From Ustilaginoidea virens (Eukaryota; Ascomycota; Sordariomycetes; Hypocreales; Clavicipitaceae): a DNA stretch of 64,000 bases. Below the pieces are notes generated by a model, which had not been told where the DNA came from, did no database searches, and saw only the letters and a list, made by a program, of their open reading frames with translations. Position numbers and translations under genes: made by a program. Shown piece by piece: positions 35,384-46,774 of this stretch (the stretch's first letter is position 1; each line of letters starts with the position of its first letter). The stretch is taken from NCBI RefSeq assembly GCF_000687475.1, contig NC_057320.1:4684501-4748500 (forward strand), written 5' to 3'.

Positions 35384-38300
35384 GACATTCTATCTATCGT
35401 GAAGCTTGGAGGCCAGGATGGCCGCAAGACTCGCCACCATGGATGACCGAACCTTCACGCCAAGCTTCTCCTGAACAGTCGTGTCACGTAGCCGAGCCAA
35501 AATCCCATCTTGGCCGACGCCATGCCCTGCCAAGGTTTGGCCCTCGCCATCCGTCACTATGTGATGTTGATGTCATTGAATCCAGCTGGACTACAATTTT
35601 CTTCAGGATTTTCCCCCTTGTGATAATGGCATGTTATTCCATATATGAATGTCGTGGTCCTGGGTTTTTCCTCTTTCCTGGAACGATACATATACCTGCG
35701 CTCGAATTGCTTGGAGCATGAACCGGAAGAACTCGGCTCCTGGCCACAGCTCTATCACGAGGGGCACCAACTACGATTGAATTTTATTGGCTCGATCCTG
35801 TCCGGCAAGGCCAATCCCGTATCGATTTGTAATCTGTAGAATGTCAATTTCCTCGTCTCCTTATCGATTCCTGCTTTGACGGGCATGTGTCGGTTGCTCG
35901 CTCACGCCCGAGTGGCCCTTTGAGTTTCAAGGCTGGGACGACAGGGCGCTCCGCAAACCCAGCCCTCACCCCTCCTTCGCCCGTTGACGATATGCCATTC
36001 TCTTGTTCCCCATGCCCATACGAGCGAGAGGACGGGGCTCGTCTCGTGCGGCCTGGAGGAATTCAGCTCAACTTGACAAGTTGCCCACATGGTGGATTTG
36101 ATGGTGTGGGCGCCCCAGCCCCTACAGAGGAAGTGCGAGGATTCGCCCGCTCCCTCCCCCCCCCAGGCAGCCTGGAGATTTTTAAACTCGTCTTTTCCTC
36201 CATTTCCCCCCTGCCCTTTTTCTCGGTTTTTTTTCCTCTTCCGCTTTTGGCCTGCCTCTCCTTTTGCCGTGTTCATATTCGCTGCAGAGCGCAAAGGGTG
36301 GATACGAGGTAGCATATAGTCGAACTGGGGGGAGGCGGGAAAGAGGGTTGGGGGGGGGGGGGGGCGCGATTTGCCTGGCAAGGTGCAAATCGACCCGACT
36401 CACGGGACAGTGAGACAAAGCGGGATGGCGTGCTAATGATAGCTAATGCGGGCGAGCTGATGCGCGTGGCGGCGACGCGCCAAGCGACATGCGTCGGCTG
36501 CGCTGGTCGTCGAGGGCTCCCAGGATCCCCAGGCGCAAGGCAAGCATGAGGAAGAAAGCATTCTTGCCAGGTGCGATGGAAACGCGACCGTTCTGATGCG
36601 ATTATGAAGGCAGAAAGAGACAAACTTTGCGCCCCAGCCTTGTCTTTGGCCCCCTTTTCAAGCCACCACGAGCGAAAGCCGAGCCACAAGCCGCTCCACG
36701 GGTTTTCTTCCTCCTTCTTTATTCTCATTATTATAAAAATTTTCCTTTTTTTTCTTGAAAAAAAATCGACGTATCAGGCCACTTGGGAACGTTAGCGGGA
36801 AAAAAAAGTGACACTCGACGTGTCTGTCCCGCGAAGCTACCGTCCCCCGTCAGACGCCAGACTTGCAGCGCTGCAGCGTCGGGCGGCGGGCACGTCGTTG
36901 CACCACGGCTTTGCCAATGGGCGGTCCGGAGCCTCTGACGCCATTCCGCGGGAGCCCATGGGCGCTAGCGCCCAACCCGCAAAAAGACGCCAAAACAGCA
37001 GCAAGGAAGCCCACACGACCAAAGACAAAGGACAAGCCATCTGATTCACCTGGACGGCAAGCGGCTGGCGACGCGCGCCGGCTCCGCTATGCCCCGCTCT
37101 GCTCCGCATCCCGGGGCGCTGATTGGCCGTGCCGCCGGAGCCTCATCCGTGGTGGGTCCAGCCTCTGTCATTCGCCACGCGGAGCTTCCGCCGGCGGCGA
37201 GTGACGCGCCGCCTGGCTGTGCCGCACGCCGAATCCAGCGGACTTCCCTTTACTGTCGTGGACTGAAGCCCACAAGCCACAGCACCGAACCTGCACCTTC
37301 GTTCTCGCTCGAGCTTTGGGACGACGTGGGCCTATTTCAGCTCGGCGAATGCCAGCGCCCGTTGGCCGTCGGCCTGCTTGTCCGATGGCGCAGCAGGCGA
37401 GCAGCTGGCTTGTTGGACGAAGGGAAGGACGCCTAGTCTCCGGCACGCAATCCGTCTGGTGAGCTGGGGGTCACTTGGGAGTCACTTGGGACCCTACTTG
37501 CCCTACCTGTCCACCTCCTCCCACCTTGATTCGATACTGCGCAGCGAGACGCCGGCATCTCGCTACCAAGTCGGCAGGGATGCAGCCAGATGCGCCTTGC
37601 AGAGTGCAAAACCGTCAATGGTCTATCGCTAGCTGCCTGCGGGGCCTGCGACCCGTCTGCTGCGACCCGTCTGCTCCATCGAACAAAGCGCCTTCAACAA
37701 TGCCTTGTCATGCAATCCGGCCATCCAACGAACCACAATGCAGAGCTCGGGTCCTCCTCCTCCCCCCTCTACCCCCCCTCCCCCGGGCCTCCGCCCTCTT
37801 CTTCCTCCAGGACGGCTCTTCAAGACAAGCCCTGCGTGCGCAATGGGGGAGAGACGCCTTGCCCGGATTCAAGCGCAGACTCAGTTTAGCATTGGTGGCT
37901 TTAGCCCCGCCTGCAACTTTGTTCCACATGCAAGCGATTTGCAAACCTTTTAACCATGCATGCGAATCCGCAGCCGGGGGAAGCAGGGGGTGGGTGGAAT
38001 GGTTACCAGTAAGCGGTTCCTTTTCCCTATCGAGATTCGACAGCAGGCAACGACGACCGTGGTGCTGTCAGTGAATGGCTCTTTGTTTGCCACTCACGAA
38101 TGACTAAAGTCTTGTCTGTTCTTTTTTCCCCTTCCGTTGGCCTCTTGCTTCTGCTGCCTATTTTCCTCGTGGCGAAATAAAGAAAAGAAAAGAACAAAAC
38201 AACAAACCCCTCCCCGGCGGATATCAATTCCATAGCGTTTAAAAAGGCGAGGAGAGACAAACGAGCTATACACCACTCATTGGCCGCACAGAGCACCGCT

Positions 38301-38464
38301 ATCCAACTTTTGCCGGCATTTTATTTCTTTCCGGTCTGGATGAAAGAAAACGTCGAACCGCGAGACTCCATTCCTCTGGCCGCGGGCGAATCCTCTCGCC
38401 AGACTCTCGAGTACTCTCCGCAGGGCCGGTCTGAGCGGGATACTGGCCTAGTCCAACCTGCCCC
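35384..38464. other. long intergenic region
   Basis: About 3.1 kb with only random-looking frames. It holds a G13 tract near 36350, T-rich blocks at 36200-36240 and 36710-36760, CT-rich DNA near 37750, and the promoter of the bZIP gene at the right end. Nothing else is supported. Confidence 0.5.
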
Positions 38465-39589
38465 ATGTCCCTCTTCTGTATCACCCACGACACCGGCGCG
38501 CTGGACCACGGCAAAGGAGGGAAAATGTCGACCTTGGAGCAGTACGCTGATGGTGCCCTCTGGCTGGATGCCTCGCTCAACGACTTCATGTTCCCCTCCA
38601 CCGGCAGGTCGTTTGTCGACATGCCCTACGAGTCGCTCTACATGATGCCCCAGCCCGAGCTGGAGTCGCTCCTGCTGCAGGGGTCGTCGTCCAGCTACGA
38701 CGCCAGCCCGGACCGGTACCACCCTTCCTTTGCCGACGATCAAGAGACAGCCTGCCGCGGCGGCTTTGGCCACCACCAAGCCGGCGGTCGGCCGGCCGCG
38801 CAGCCGCTCCCCGCGGCGACCTCGACCTCGCCTCTCTCAGACCGCAGCTGGACCGGGCACTCTCCGAGGAGCGACTCCTCGTCCGCCCGCTCCATCGGCC
38901 CAGCTCACAGCGCTGCATCTGCCTCCTTGCCGGGCCTCGGCCGCCGCAGACGCAGAAGCGCCCACGCGGCAACAGCGGCTCCGGCTCCGGCCCCGGCTCC
39001 GGTTCCGGTTCCGGTTACGGCTTCGGCTTCATCTTCGGCTTCAGCTTCGGCATTGCCTTCGGCTCCAGCTCCCCTGCCGTCGCCCAGCAGGGCCGGCAAG
39101 CACAGTGGCCAGCGCTCAAAGACGCTGGAGCGCAACCGCATCGCCGCCACGAATTTCCGCAAGCGCAGCAAGGAGTCGGTCAACCAGCTCGAGACGACAA
39201 AGGCCCAGCTGCAGAGCAAGCACGACGAGCTGCGCTCCGAGTTCTCCAAGCTGACCGAGGAGGTGCTGCAGCTGAAAAACGACCTCATGTCCCACGCTGT
39301 CTGCCACGACAGCAGGATAGACCGCTGGATCCGGACCGAGGCCCAGAAGTTTACGCGGAAGCTTTCCAGCGCGGGCCAGTCGTGCCAGGGGCTGACGGCG
39401 CGGCCCGCTGCCCAGGGCTGCTGTACGTTGCTGGCATGACTCTTGTCTTGCCCCCCCCCCTTTTGCAAATCCCTTCCTTCTCTGACTGATGCAAATTTCA
39501 TAGATGACACGGGTGGATCGCCCGAAACTTCGGACGGCTTCGCCTCCGTGTTTCCTTGCTCGCCGATTATCGAGGGCGACAAGAGCTGA
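38465..39589 (+). CDS. bZIP transcription factor (ATF/CREB-like)
   Basis: Exons 38465-39422 and 39504-39589 give 347 residues. The basic region RNRIAATNFRKRSKESV has the N-x-x-A-A/T-x-x-F/C-R pattern of the Atf1/CREB class. It is followed by a leucine zipper (about residues 240-280) and a conserved tail with CHDSRIDRWIRTEAQKF. The N-terminal part may be an activation region (YESLYMMPQPELESLLL). A middle low-complexity tract of Ala-Pro, Pro-Val and Ser-Ala dipeptides comes from hexanucleotide repeats at about 38975-39065. An ATG at 38525 is an alternative start in a better context. Members of this class act in stress, conidiation or secondary-metabolism control; the target here is unknown. The stop is followed by a T-run. 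Confidence 0.88.
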
Positions 39590-40598
39590 GCCCCTTTTTT
39601 TTTTTTTGGTTTTTTTTTTTTTGTAAAACCACGCCCGGCCAGCCATGTCCGGTAGTTTGCGCGTGGTGGCTCGGGTTGTGCAAAAAGTATCTCTTGTGGT
39701 TGTATGACATTTTTTGACGCGGGGAAACAAGCTGCAGTTGCATTTGCAGCGCGCGGGAAAGCAGAAAGAGGGCTTCTCATGGAATGGGCCGGTTGGGGTT
39801 ACAGTGCGCGTTGCTCAGCGGCTGACGGCACCAAAGCAGCTCTGCTTTGAGGTTTCTTGCTACAAGTCGTGTGTGTTATTTTCAGTGATTTCCTCCCTGG
39901 GGGCGTGCCGGCGGTGGTGGCTGGGGGCTTCAACTCACATTCCTAGCGTAGCAAAAAAAGGTGTCACCATTCGCGACGCTATCACGTCGTCCGTCCCCAC
40001 GACTTGCCACCTCGTCCATGTTTTGCTGGGCATCAAGCGGCTCGTTTGGCTGGGCTGGCGGGAGCGCACGGGACGGACGCACCGTGGGCTTTTCTGGTGC
40101 GGCAGGCCTGCTCAATATCTAGTCGTCAAGTCGGTCGCCGTCTCGGCCACGGCTTGGGCTGGCGAGCTGGGAGACGCACCAGCCAATAGGTTTTGCGCAG
40201 ATTGCCCTCTCGGGGAGCGCGGCTAGATTCATGCATTGTGATTCGTGGCCAATCATGGGCTTCGGCATCCGCAATCTACCATGGAAACCGGGGCCAGGTG
40301 TCTCGGCCCAAGTTGCAGTGCTTCCTTCTCTCGTATGTACCCGACAGGGGGCCACGAGCGGGATGGAGCGGCACGAGGAGTGAGCGTGCTTTGCAGGTTT
40401 CATGATGCCTGGAAGCGCTTCACTTGGTTGAGTGCCTTGCATGGGGATATGCTTGGTTACGACGAAGCGCATGGCTGCTTCATGTGCAGCAGGTTTCGCC
40501 CAAGCTTCACATTGTCAGACACATGACGCACCAGACGGAATCGAGTCCTCATATGTTCCTGTGCTACGACGGCGAAGATGCATGCCCTTGGCCGCATG
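39590..40598. other. intergenic between convergent bZIP and dehydrogenase genes
   Basis: No gene is supported. T-rich at 39594-39623, otherwise without notable structure. Confidence 0.6.
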
Positions 40599-42172
40599 TT
40601 AGAACCTGGTCAGAGCCGGCGACCCCTGTGCCGGCGCAAAGGAAAACTTGGTCTCCACAAACACCTTTTGGATGCCGTCTTCCTTGGCGTCAAACTTGTG
40701 GTACACCTTGTCCAGGTCCTCGAGCCGGACTCGATGAGAAACCATCATCAAGGGGTCCAGCTCACCCTTTTCAATCATGGACAGCAGAGCACGCCAGTGC
40801 TTGTGGACCGGGGCCTGGCCGTTGCCGATCAAGCGGATTCCGCGCTGCATCAGCGACCCGACGTTGAAGTGGTTGGTCTGACGAAGGAAGGTTGTTAGAA
40901 AGAAGAAGAAAGGGAAAGAAAAGGCGGCGGAGAATAGACAGGCGCTCGACTCACATATCCCACGTACACGCCCGTGATGCCGCATCGCCCATACGCCCTC
41001 ACGCCCTCCACCATCTCGTTGATGGTCTCGCTCGTGTCCGTCTCCGCCCCGGTCGCCATCTCCAACCAGTGCTTCCAACCCTTAGCATACTCGCCCGCCG
41101 CGCACTCGAGCGCCACGTCGGGCCCGCGGTTGCCGCAAATCTTCTTCAGCTGGCTGACCACCGTCTCTCCGTGGGTGGGCCCGCCCGACAACTTCTTGAA
41201 GTCGAGCAGCGTGAGCTTATCCCGGTGCTGCGCAGGGAAGCGCCCCTGGATGTGCGACAGACGGGGCTCCGTGTCGACGAAGATGACCTTGTCGGCGCCT
41301 TGCATTAGGGCGAAAAAACCAGCCATCTGCCCAACGGGGCCGGCGCCAAAGACGGCCACGTTGTCTCCCTTATAGACCCCCGTGTCCTGGACGCAGTGAT
41401 ACGACGTCGCGAGCACGTCCGAGAGGTACAGTCCTGCACCGACCCGTTAGACGTCCGGCCACAACTACCGGTGGGTATGGGAGGGACAGTCAAACCTTTC
41501 TCGTCGGGAACATTGTCCGGGAGTTCCAGCAAGTTGACATCCCCGAGCGGGACGCGCACGTACTCTGCCTGGCCGCCCGCAAACCCCCCGGTCAAGTGGG
41601 AATACCCAAAGATACCAGCCGTCCTGCCGCCGTACAGGGCATTGGCCAGGGCGCTCGCGTTGGTCTTCTCGCACTGCGACGAAAGCTTCTGCTTGCAGTA
41701 GTAGCACTCGCCGCAGGCGATCTGGAACGACGCAACGTATCGCTTGCCCACCTGGACGTTGGTGACTTGGCGTCCCACCTGCTCTGCCACGCCGCAGAAC
41801 TCGTGGCCCAGGATATCGCCCTTGGCCATCTGCACGATCGATCCGTGCAGGAGATGCAGGTCAGACCCGCAGACCGTTGAGCCTGTCACCTTGAGGATGA
41901 CGTCCCTGTCCTCGATGATTTTCGGTTTCGGCACCCTGGCTGCAACGAGGTCAATCCCACGGGTCAAGGACCAGATACACAACGCGACTGGAACATGAAC
42001 ATCGGGGCGCACCGATTTCCACCTTGTTCTTGCCCTTCCACACCAGAGCCGTCATCAGGTCGCCTTCGCCCCCTCCGCTGGGTGGGTACGACGACACGTC
42101 TTGGGCGGTGATGACGTTTTTGTCACGGCCCAGTACCTTTTCGGCAGCCAACGCAGCTTGCGACGTTGCCAT
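40599..42172 (-). CDS. zinc-dependent medium-chain dehydrogenase (formaldehyde/alcohol dehydrogenase type)
   Basis: Exons 42172-42013, 41939-41496, 41433-40955 and 40877-40599 give 453 residues. The catalytic zinc ligands are seen in GSTVCGSDLHLLHG and ILGHEFCGVAEQVG. The structural zinc lobe is CGECYYCKQKLSSQC (Cx2Cx2Cx7C). The NAD(P)-binding motif is VFGAGPVGQMAGFFA. The sequence and length fit the fungal branch close to glutathione-independent formaldehyde dehydrogenases. The reaction would be NAD-linked oxidation of an alcohol or aldehyde hydrate, in the cytosol. No targeting peptide is clear, although about 50 residues precede the GroES-like domain. The promoter carries a 15-bp motif twice (42305-42360). 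Substrate is uncertain. Confidence 0.92.
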
Positions 42173-44752
42173 GATGCTTTCCGTTTGATTCAGTTACTTT
42201 GCTTGGAAAGGTTGCTTTGAAAGGTTGCTCTCGGGCAGTTTGTTGATTGGGGTCGCCGACGGGTGATGGGCAATACTTATAGAAGCCCCCCTTGGGTGGA
42301 AAAGATGACGAAATCGTGATAGCGTACGGCACTCAGATGGGAACAATGACGAAATCGTGACAAGTGGAGTCCAGTCCTGCCCGGCCATGCTCCAGTACTC
42401 CAAGTCTGGTGGAATGACGGTGATGGAATATACCTGAGCATCATTGCCGACGATGCGCAGGATTACAAACAGGCCGTCGACCCTCAATTCATCACCCCAC
42501 ACCGCCACTTGGCCGACGTATAGTCACGACGGCGTTTGCCGGGTTTCAAGGTCCTACTTCCCGGCCGCGGTCGTGCCGCCAGTCGAGTCTTGTACTGCAA
42601 CGGTCGTGAATTCCGTCAACGTCATCCCAGGCTTGAGCCTCTGAGGTAACCTCTGCGAGGTCTTGACGTGGCGACATCATGTGTCTCCATCGTGTGTCTC
42701 CAAATAGGCTGGTCCATCTCTTCACTTGCTGGTCAAAGCTACACACCCCAGTACCGGCTGAGCCGCATCTCCAAATCCCAGGGCTGCCGAGGGTGCCGTT
42801 CAAACATCAAGGTGACAAGATGGGAGGCGTAGGGCATAGTCTGCCGTCTGGCCCACAAGCAGCCCAAGACTTTTTGTTGCTGTTGAGCTCCTCTTCAGAG
42901 GAAGGTTGCCTCACCCGGCTAGCCCGCCAGTATCTGCCATGTAGGTTGGTCGCGCAGCCAGGAATACTGTCCTGGTCACATGGCTAAAGGGTCTCGAACA
43001 TCAGATGCTCGCTAATTTGGACGTGTTTTCCATGCAACACGTGAATGGCGTCGGACGCATTGGAGAGCATGCAAAGCAGCGACGGCATCAAGCACGGGTA
43101 ACAAGGGCACTGCGAGATGTTTTGTGGGTGACCAGACGGCTCTCAAACCAGCGGTGCTCCAAGACTTCCTTCGCCGGAGTACTTGTAGAAGCCTCGTACA
43201 TATGCATTCGTCTAACTAGCTCGCAGATTCGGTCATGTCCTTCTATGCGAATTCCCAGGCTCGGCGCTCATCAAAGGAGAGCTCTTCTATTCACCTCTGG
43301 AGAGTATAAGAGTGCCATCGTCTGAGGTGCCATTCCCCGTAGCTGGCCATTTCCATCTCCACCAATCTGGTAATTTGTCGCTATAAACTCTCGGTCAGGT
43401 CTGACAGCTTGAACGCGATATTGCCGGTGCGAGAGTCTCGAATAGAGAGCTATTATCCGTAGAAACAATAAAAAATCCCGATTTGACTTATCTGCCTGGC
43501 TGATCCTAAGCTGCAAAAGCAAGTCGAACCCCCGTGGGACCTGATATGCAGTTGGGTCATGCCCCGAGCTGGCGGGAGCCTGATCTCTGTAGCAACTTTA
43601 TAACGCCCCAGAGACCAGGGGGAAGTGCTTCAGGACAAGACAGCCATGTTTTTTCCGTTCGTTCCGTCCGCTAAGAACGGTCCAGCATCTGGACCAAGTG
43701 GGTTCGACCGGGACGATCCCCTGAAAGCGCAGATATCGCTCGCAGAATCAAGATTTTCGTGCTGGTTCCTTTTCCACGACGCGGAAGCCATGATATCGTC
43801 GCTCCGGCTTGCTCTAAGCCAAGGTTGAGACCAGGGTGAGGGGGCTCATGGAGGAAACGGAACGGCGCTCAGGGGCGGGGTAAGGAGCCATAAAATCGCC
43901 GTTTGTCGAAGGCCTCTGTTTTCTTGGAGAGCATATAAACGCACGCCACAGCCTCGGATCCGAGATGGAGAATCCCGGCAGTGCCTGAATAAATGCGTGG
44001 ATCTGCGAATGTGTGGGGATGAGGGTCAAAGTTTGGTTTCCAGTTTCCAAGGAAAATGTGTCAAAAGCGCAAGGATTCGGGAAATTTGCCGATAACGTGA
44101 CCGCGAGAGAACGCGTCAAACATTGATCTTTGCGCGTGCGTCGATCGACAGGCCCCACAGCGCCAGATGCAGGGCCCGCACACACGCTATACTTGGATAA
44201 GTCGTACATAGCTGGTGCCTGTCTGGTGCAATTGATGCGCAGTTGTGCAGTTGTGCAGTGCAGTTATGCAGTTGCGGAATTTCCGGGCCCTCGACGCGCC
44301 CATCTCAAGGAAACCCACTGACGACTGGAAAAATACATCATCGGAACCCCCGCTCTTGTGACGGGCAAATGAAGTGGTTGCATCTCTCCCAAGACCCTGA
44401 CTGATACCGTCCCCTGGGTACCTTGGGCACAGGCAAAGCTTGGAGAGCTTTCACCATGTTACTACTACAGAAGCCCGTGTACGTACAATGGTGCTGGCTT
44501 TGACGCAACTGGTGTGATGCCACTTTAGACCATGTGAAAGAGGACCAGGAAATCCAGGTAAAGCTTCTTATTGATTTCTATGTACACGGCCGAGTACTCG
44601 AATACCACGGCGAGACTCTTACTCAACTCCTCGACTGCCCTGCCCTGCCCTGCCCTGCCCTGCCCTTCCTGTGGTGGCTTTGTTGCCGTGCATCAGAATC
44701 GTGCGTATGGTCTGCATGTAGCCTTGGCCGGTGGCGCATCCAAGCTCCATGC
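42173..44752. other. intergenic region left of the divergent pair
   Basis: No supported gene. It contains the dehydrogenase promoter on the left and a (TGCCC)6 run at 44636-44665 on the right. The GC content by eye falls from about 42.6 kb onward. Confidence 0.5.
42305..42360. promoter_or_regulatory. 15-bp motif repeated twice upstream of the dehydrogenase
   Basis: ATGACGAAATCGTGA occurs exactly at 42305-42319 and 42346-42360, 41 bp apart (about four helical turns). It contains TGACG, a core of bZIP/CRE sites, and is itself partly palindromic (CGAAATCG-like). It lies 130-190 bp before the ATG. Confidence 0.55.
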
Positions 44753-46129
44753 TCAACGACCGTTGTACTCATAAATCGACCTGTCCACGCGGGCTAAAAA
44801 CATGATATCTTCATCAAGCTGCTGGCCGCTCTGAGCTAATCTCTCAATTTCTTCCTCTGCCTCATTGCGTGCTTGTACAACGGACATGAAAATCTCGTTG
44901 CTTGGGTACAAGTTGACGGTGTGTTTTCTGCTAGTTTCGAGTAATCCATGAGATCCAATTTTGGGCATATACTTAGCATAGGTGTTGATAAGGTAGCAAG
45001 CACGGATAATTAACAGCTTGGCCCGGAGGGCGCTCGGCTCTAAGCGCCCGTCTTGCCTGTGATTGTCCATTAAACGTAGCACGTGAGAAGTGCACGCATA
45101 ATACTCAAGGTGGTGCTCCTGTGCTTTGGGGCTCAAGGGCCATTTTCGATGTGAAGACATGCGTAGATATTGCCTGGTATATTCGGCCACGTATTGCCCA
45201 AGCTCGGGGGAGTAAGCATTGAGAAGCGGAATAACTCGATTACTTTCGCTGCTGTCATTCCGCACCCGGAGTATTCCAACGACAATGTTGGGCTCTACAT
45301 CAAGTGACAGTCGCTGGGCTTCAGAGGGGTTGGGTTTTGACAGCCTAGTTATCAACTAGGAGGGGCATGTCAGCAGCCATTACCGCAATAACACACAGGC
45401 AATGAAACGATAGAGGGGTGGGCTCACCTCGAGGACTGCAAACTGAGCCTCGACCAGTCGTAATTTCGCGTCCCTTAGCTCAGCCCAAGAAATTGTTTCA
45501 TCATCAAGATCGACATCAAAGTCAAATTTATTGAGGTATGGTCTGTGACTATCCTGTCTTGGATAATCCCCCTGGTTTGATATGACCTCAAGAGTCGTCA
45601 AGTCCGGGTCGAAGGGAATGTGCATACGATAGAGGCAGGTCGTGTACTTGAAAATTCTTCGCCGCAGCTCTTGCAGACTTGAACTCGACATCTTGTCATA
45701 GACAGAGTGACAAATGAATCGCTGGAACCATAATGTAGGATGTTGGAGCTCAACTCCGCCGCTGGCAAGGCCGCGCAAGGCCGGTCCCCTTATCAAACCC
45801 CTTTTGATTTCTGCAGTGATTTCTGCAAGCTTGGTGAAGATTGCAACTGCGCGATCACGCTGTTCAGGGCACAGTTGCAGAACTTCTTGTCTGTAGTACC
45901 TGACTTCTCTGTAGATAATACGCACTGGTGTAAATTGTCTTCCCGGTGGGGCCCGATACATCCGCCGAGTTCGTTGCGCCGGCTTATCAATCCGGTGTTG
46001 GCGATTACGGATCTTGGGATTGATTGTCAGGCCCTTCATCGCTTGTCGGAGAGACTGGGCAACGACTACGTCAACCTCAGTCGACCTTGGCGGAGATGTG
46101 GACTCCATCGAGGCGGGAATCGATCGCAT
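44753..46129 (-). CDS. unknown protein, 434 residues, divergent from the nuclease-like gene
   Basis: Exons 46129-45428 and 45355-44753 join through a 72-nt intron (GTGAGC...CTCCTAG, branch GCTGAC) and keep the frame. No known domain is recognised. The N-terminal 75 residues are basic and probably disordered. The rest is predicted by eye to be mostly helical, with phrases RDRAVAIFTKLAEITAEI, SAWELRD-like SWAELRDAKLRLVEAQFAVL, and a charged C-terminal helix ending in FLARVDRSIYEYNGR. There is no signal peptide or membrane segment. Third-position GC is near even, unlike the strongly GC-rich housekeeping genes in the window. The start is 645 bp from the divergent start at 46775. It could be a partner or regulator of the nuclease-like protein, or an unrelated orphan. 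Confidence 0.7.
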
Positions 46130-46774
46130 TTATCGTAGATTGAGCGTTGGTTCGTCGACCTCGGGAGAATTGCACGACGTTGCGCAGGAAGGCTCGACAT
46201 GCAGGCTGTTGGACTGCGGAGACAAGATCAGTTTAAAAGAGACGCAAAGTGTGGTGGTGTGGTCGTGTCGATTATATATGGGGTTTACCCACCCCCCCTA
46301 GTGGGTCGGGACCGCACCGCACGGAGCACACAATAACAACAACAAGTCGGGGATTGTCCAGACAACAAGGAAGGTACATCCCGGGCGAACTGCTATTTTG
46401 AGGGCATGAAGGGGTTTATACCGATCAACGTCGACTCCTGAACCAGCACTCTGGGTTAGGAGGTACCTAACCTAACCTACCTTGGGCTAGGTACCTTATG
46501 TAAGGTACGTGGTCATAAACCGAATGTGTGTGCAAGAGCGACGATGCGAGGGCATGGCCCCGCACATTTGGGCGGCAAGCTGCTCCTTCACTTGTCTGCC
46601 GCACAAAATAATAACTCGCTGCTAGCGTGGTTCTTGTGAGTTATCTTCCTGCTAGTCATCTCAATCTGTTACATCTTACTTCAATGTGCATTGTGCCCCT
46701 AGCTGATATCGTACGTGCTCTGGGATAGATATCCTTTCGATACTAACAGATAGAACACGGCACTACACGAAAAC
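46130..46774. promoter_or_regulatory. shared divergent promoter of the orphan pair
   Basis: The 645-bp spacer holds a perfect 8-bp inverted repeat GTACCTTA/TAAGGTAC (46491-46508), a CCTAACCTAACCTA block (46467-46480) and several GGTACC steps. Joint control of the two flanking genes is an inference. Confidence 0.5.
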
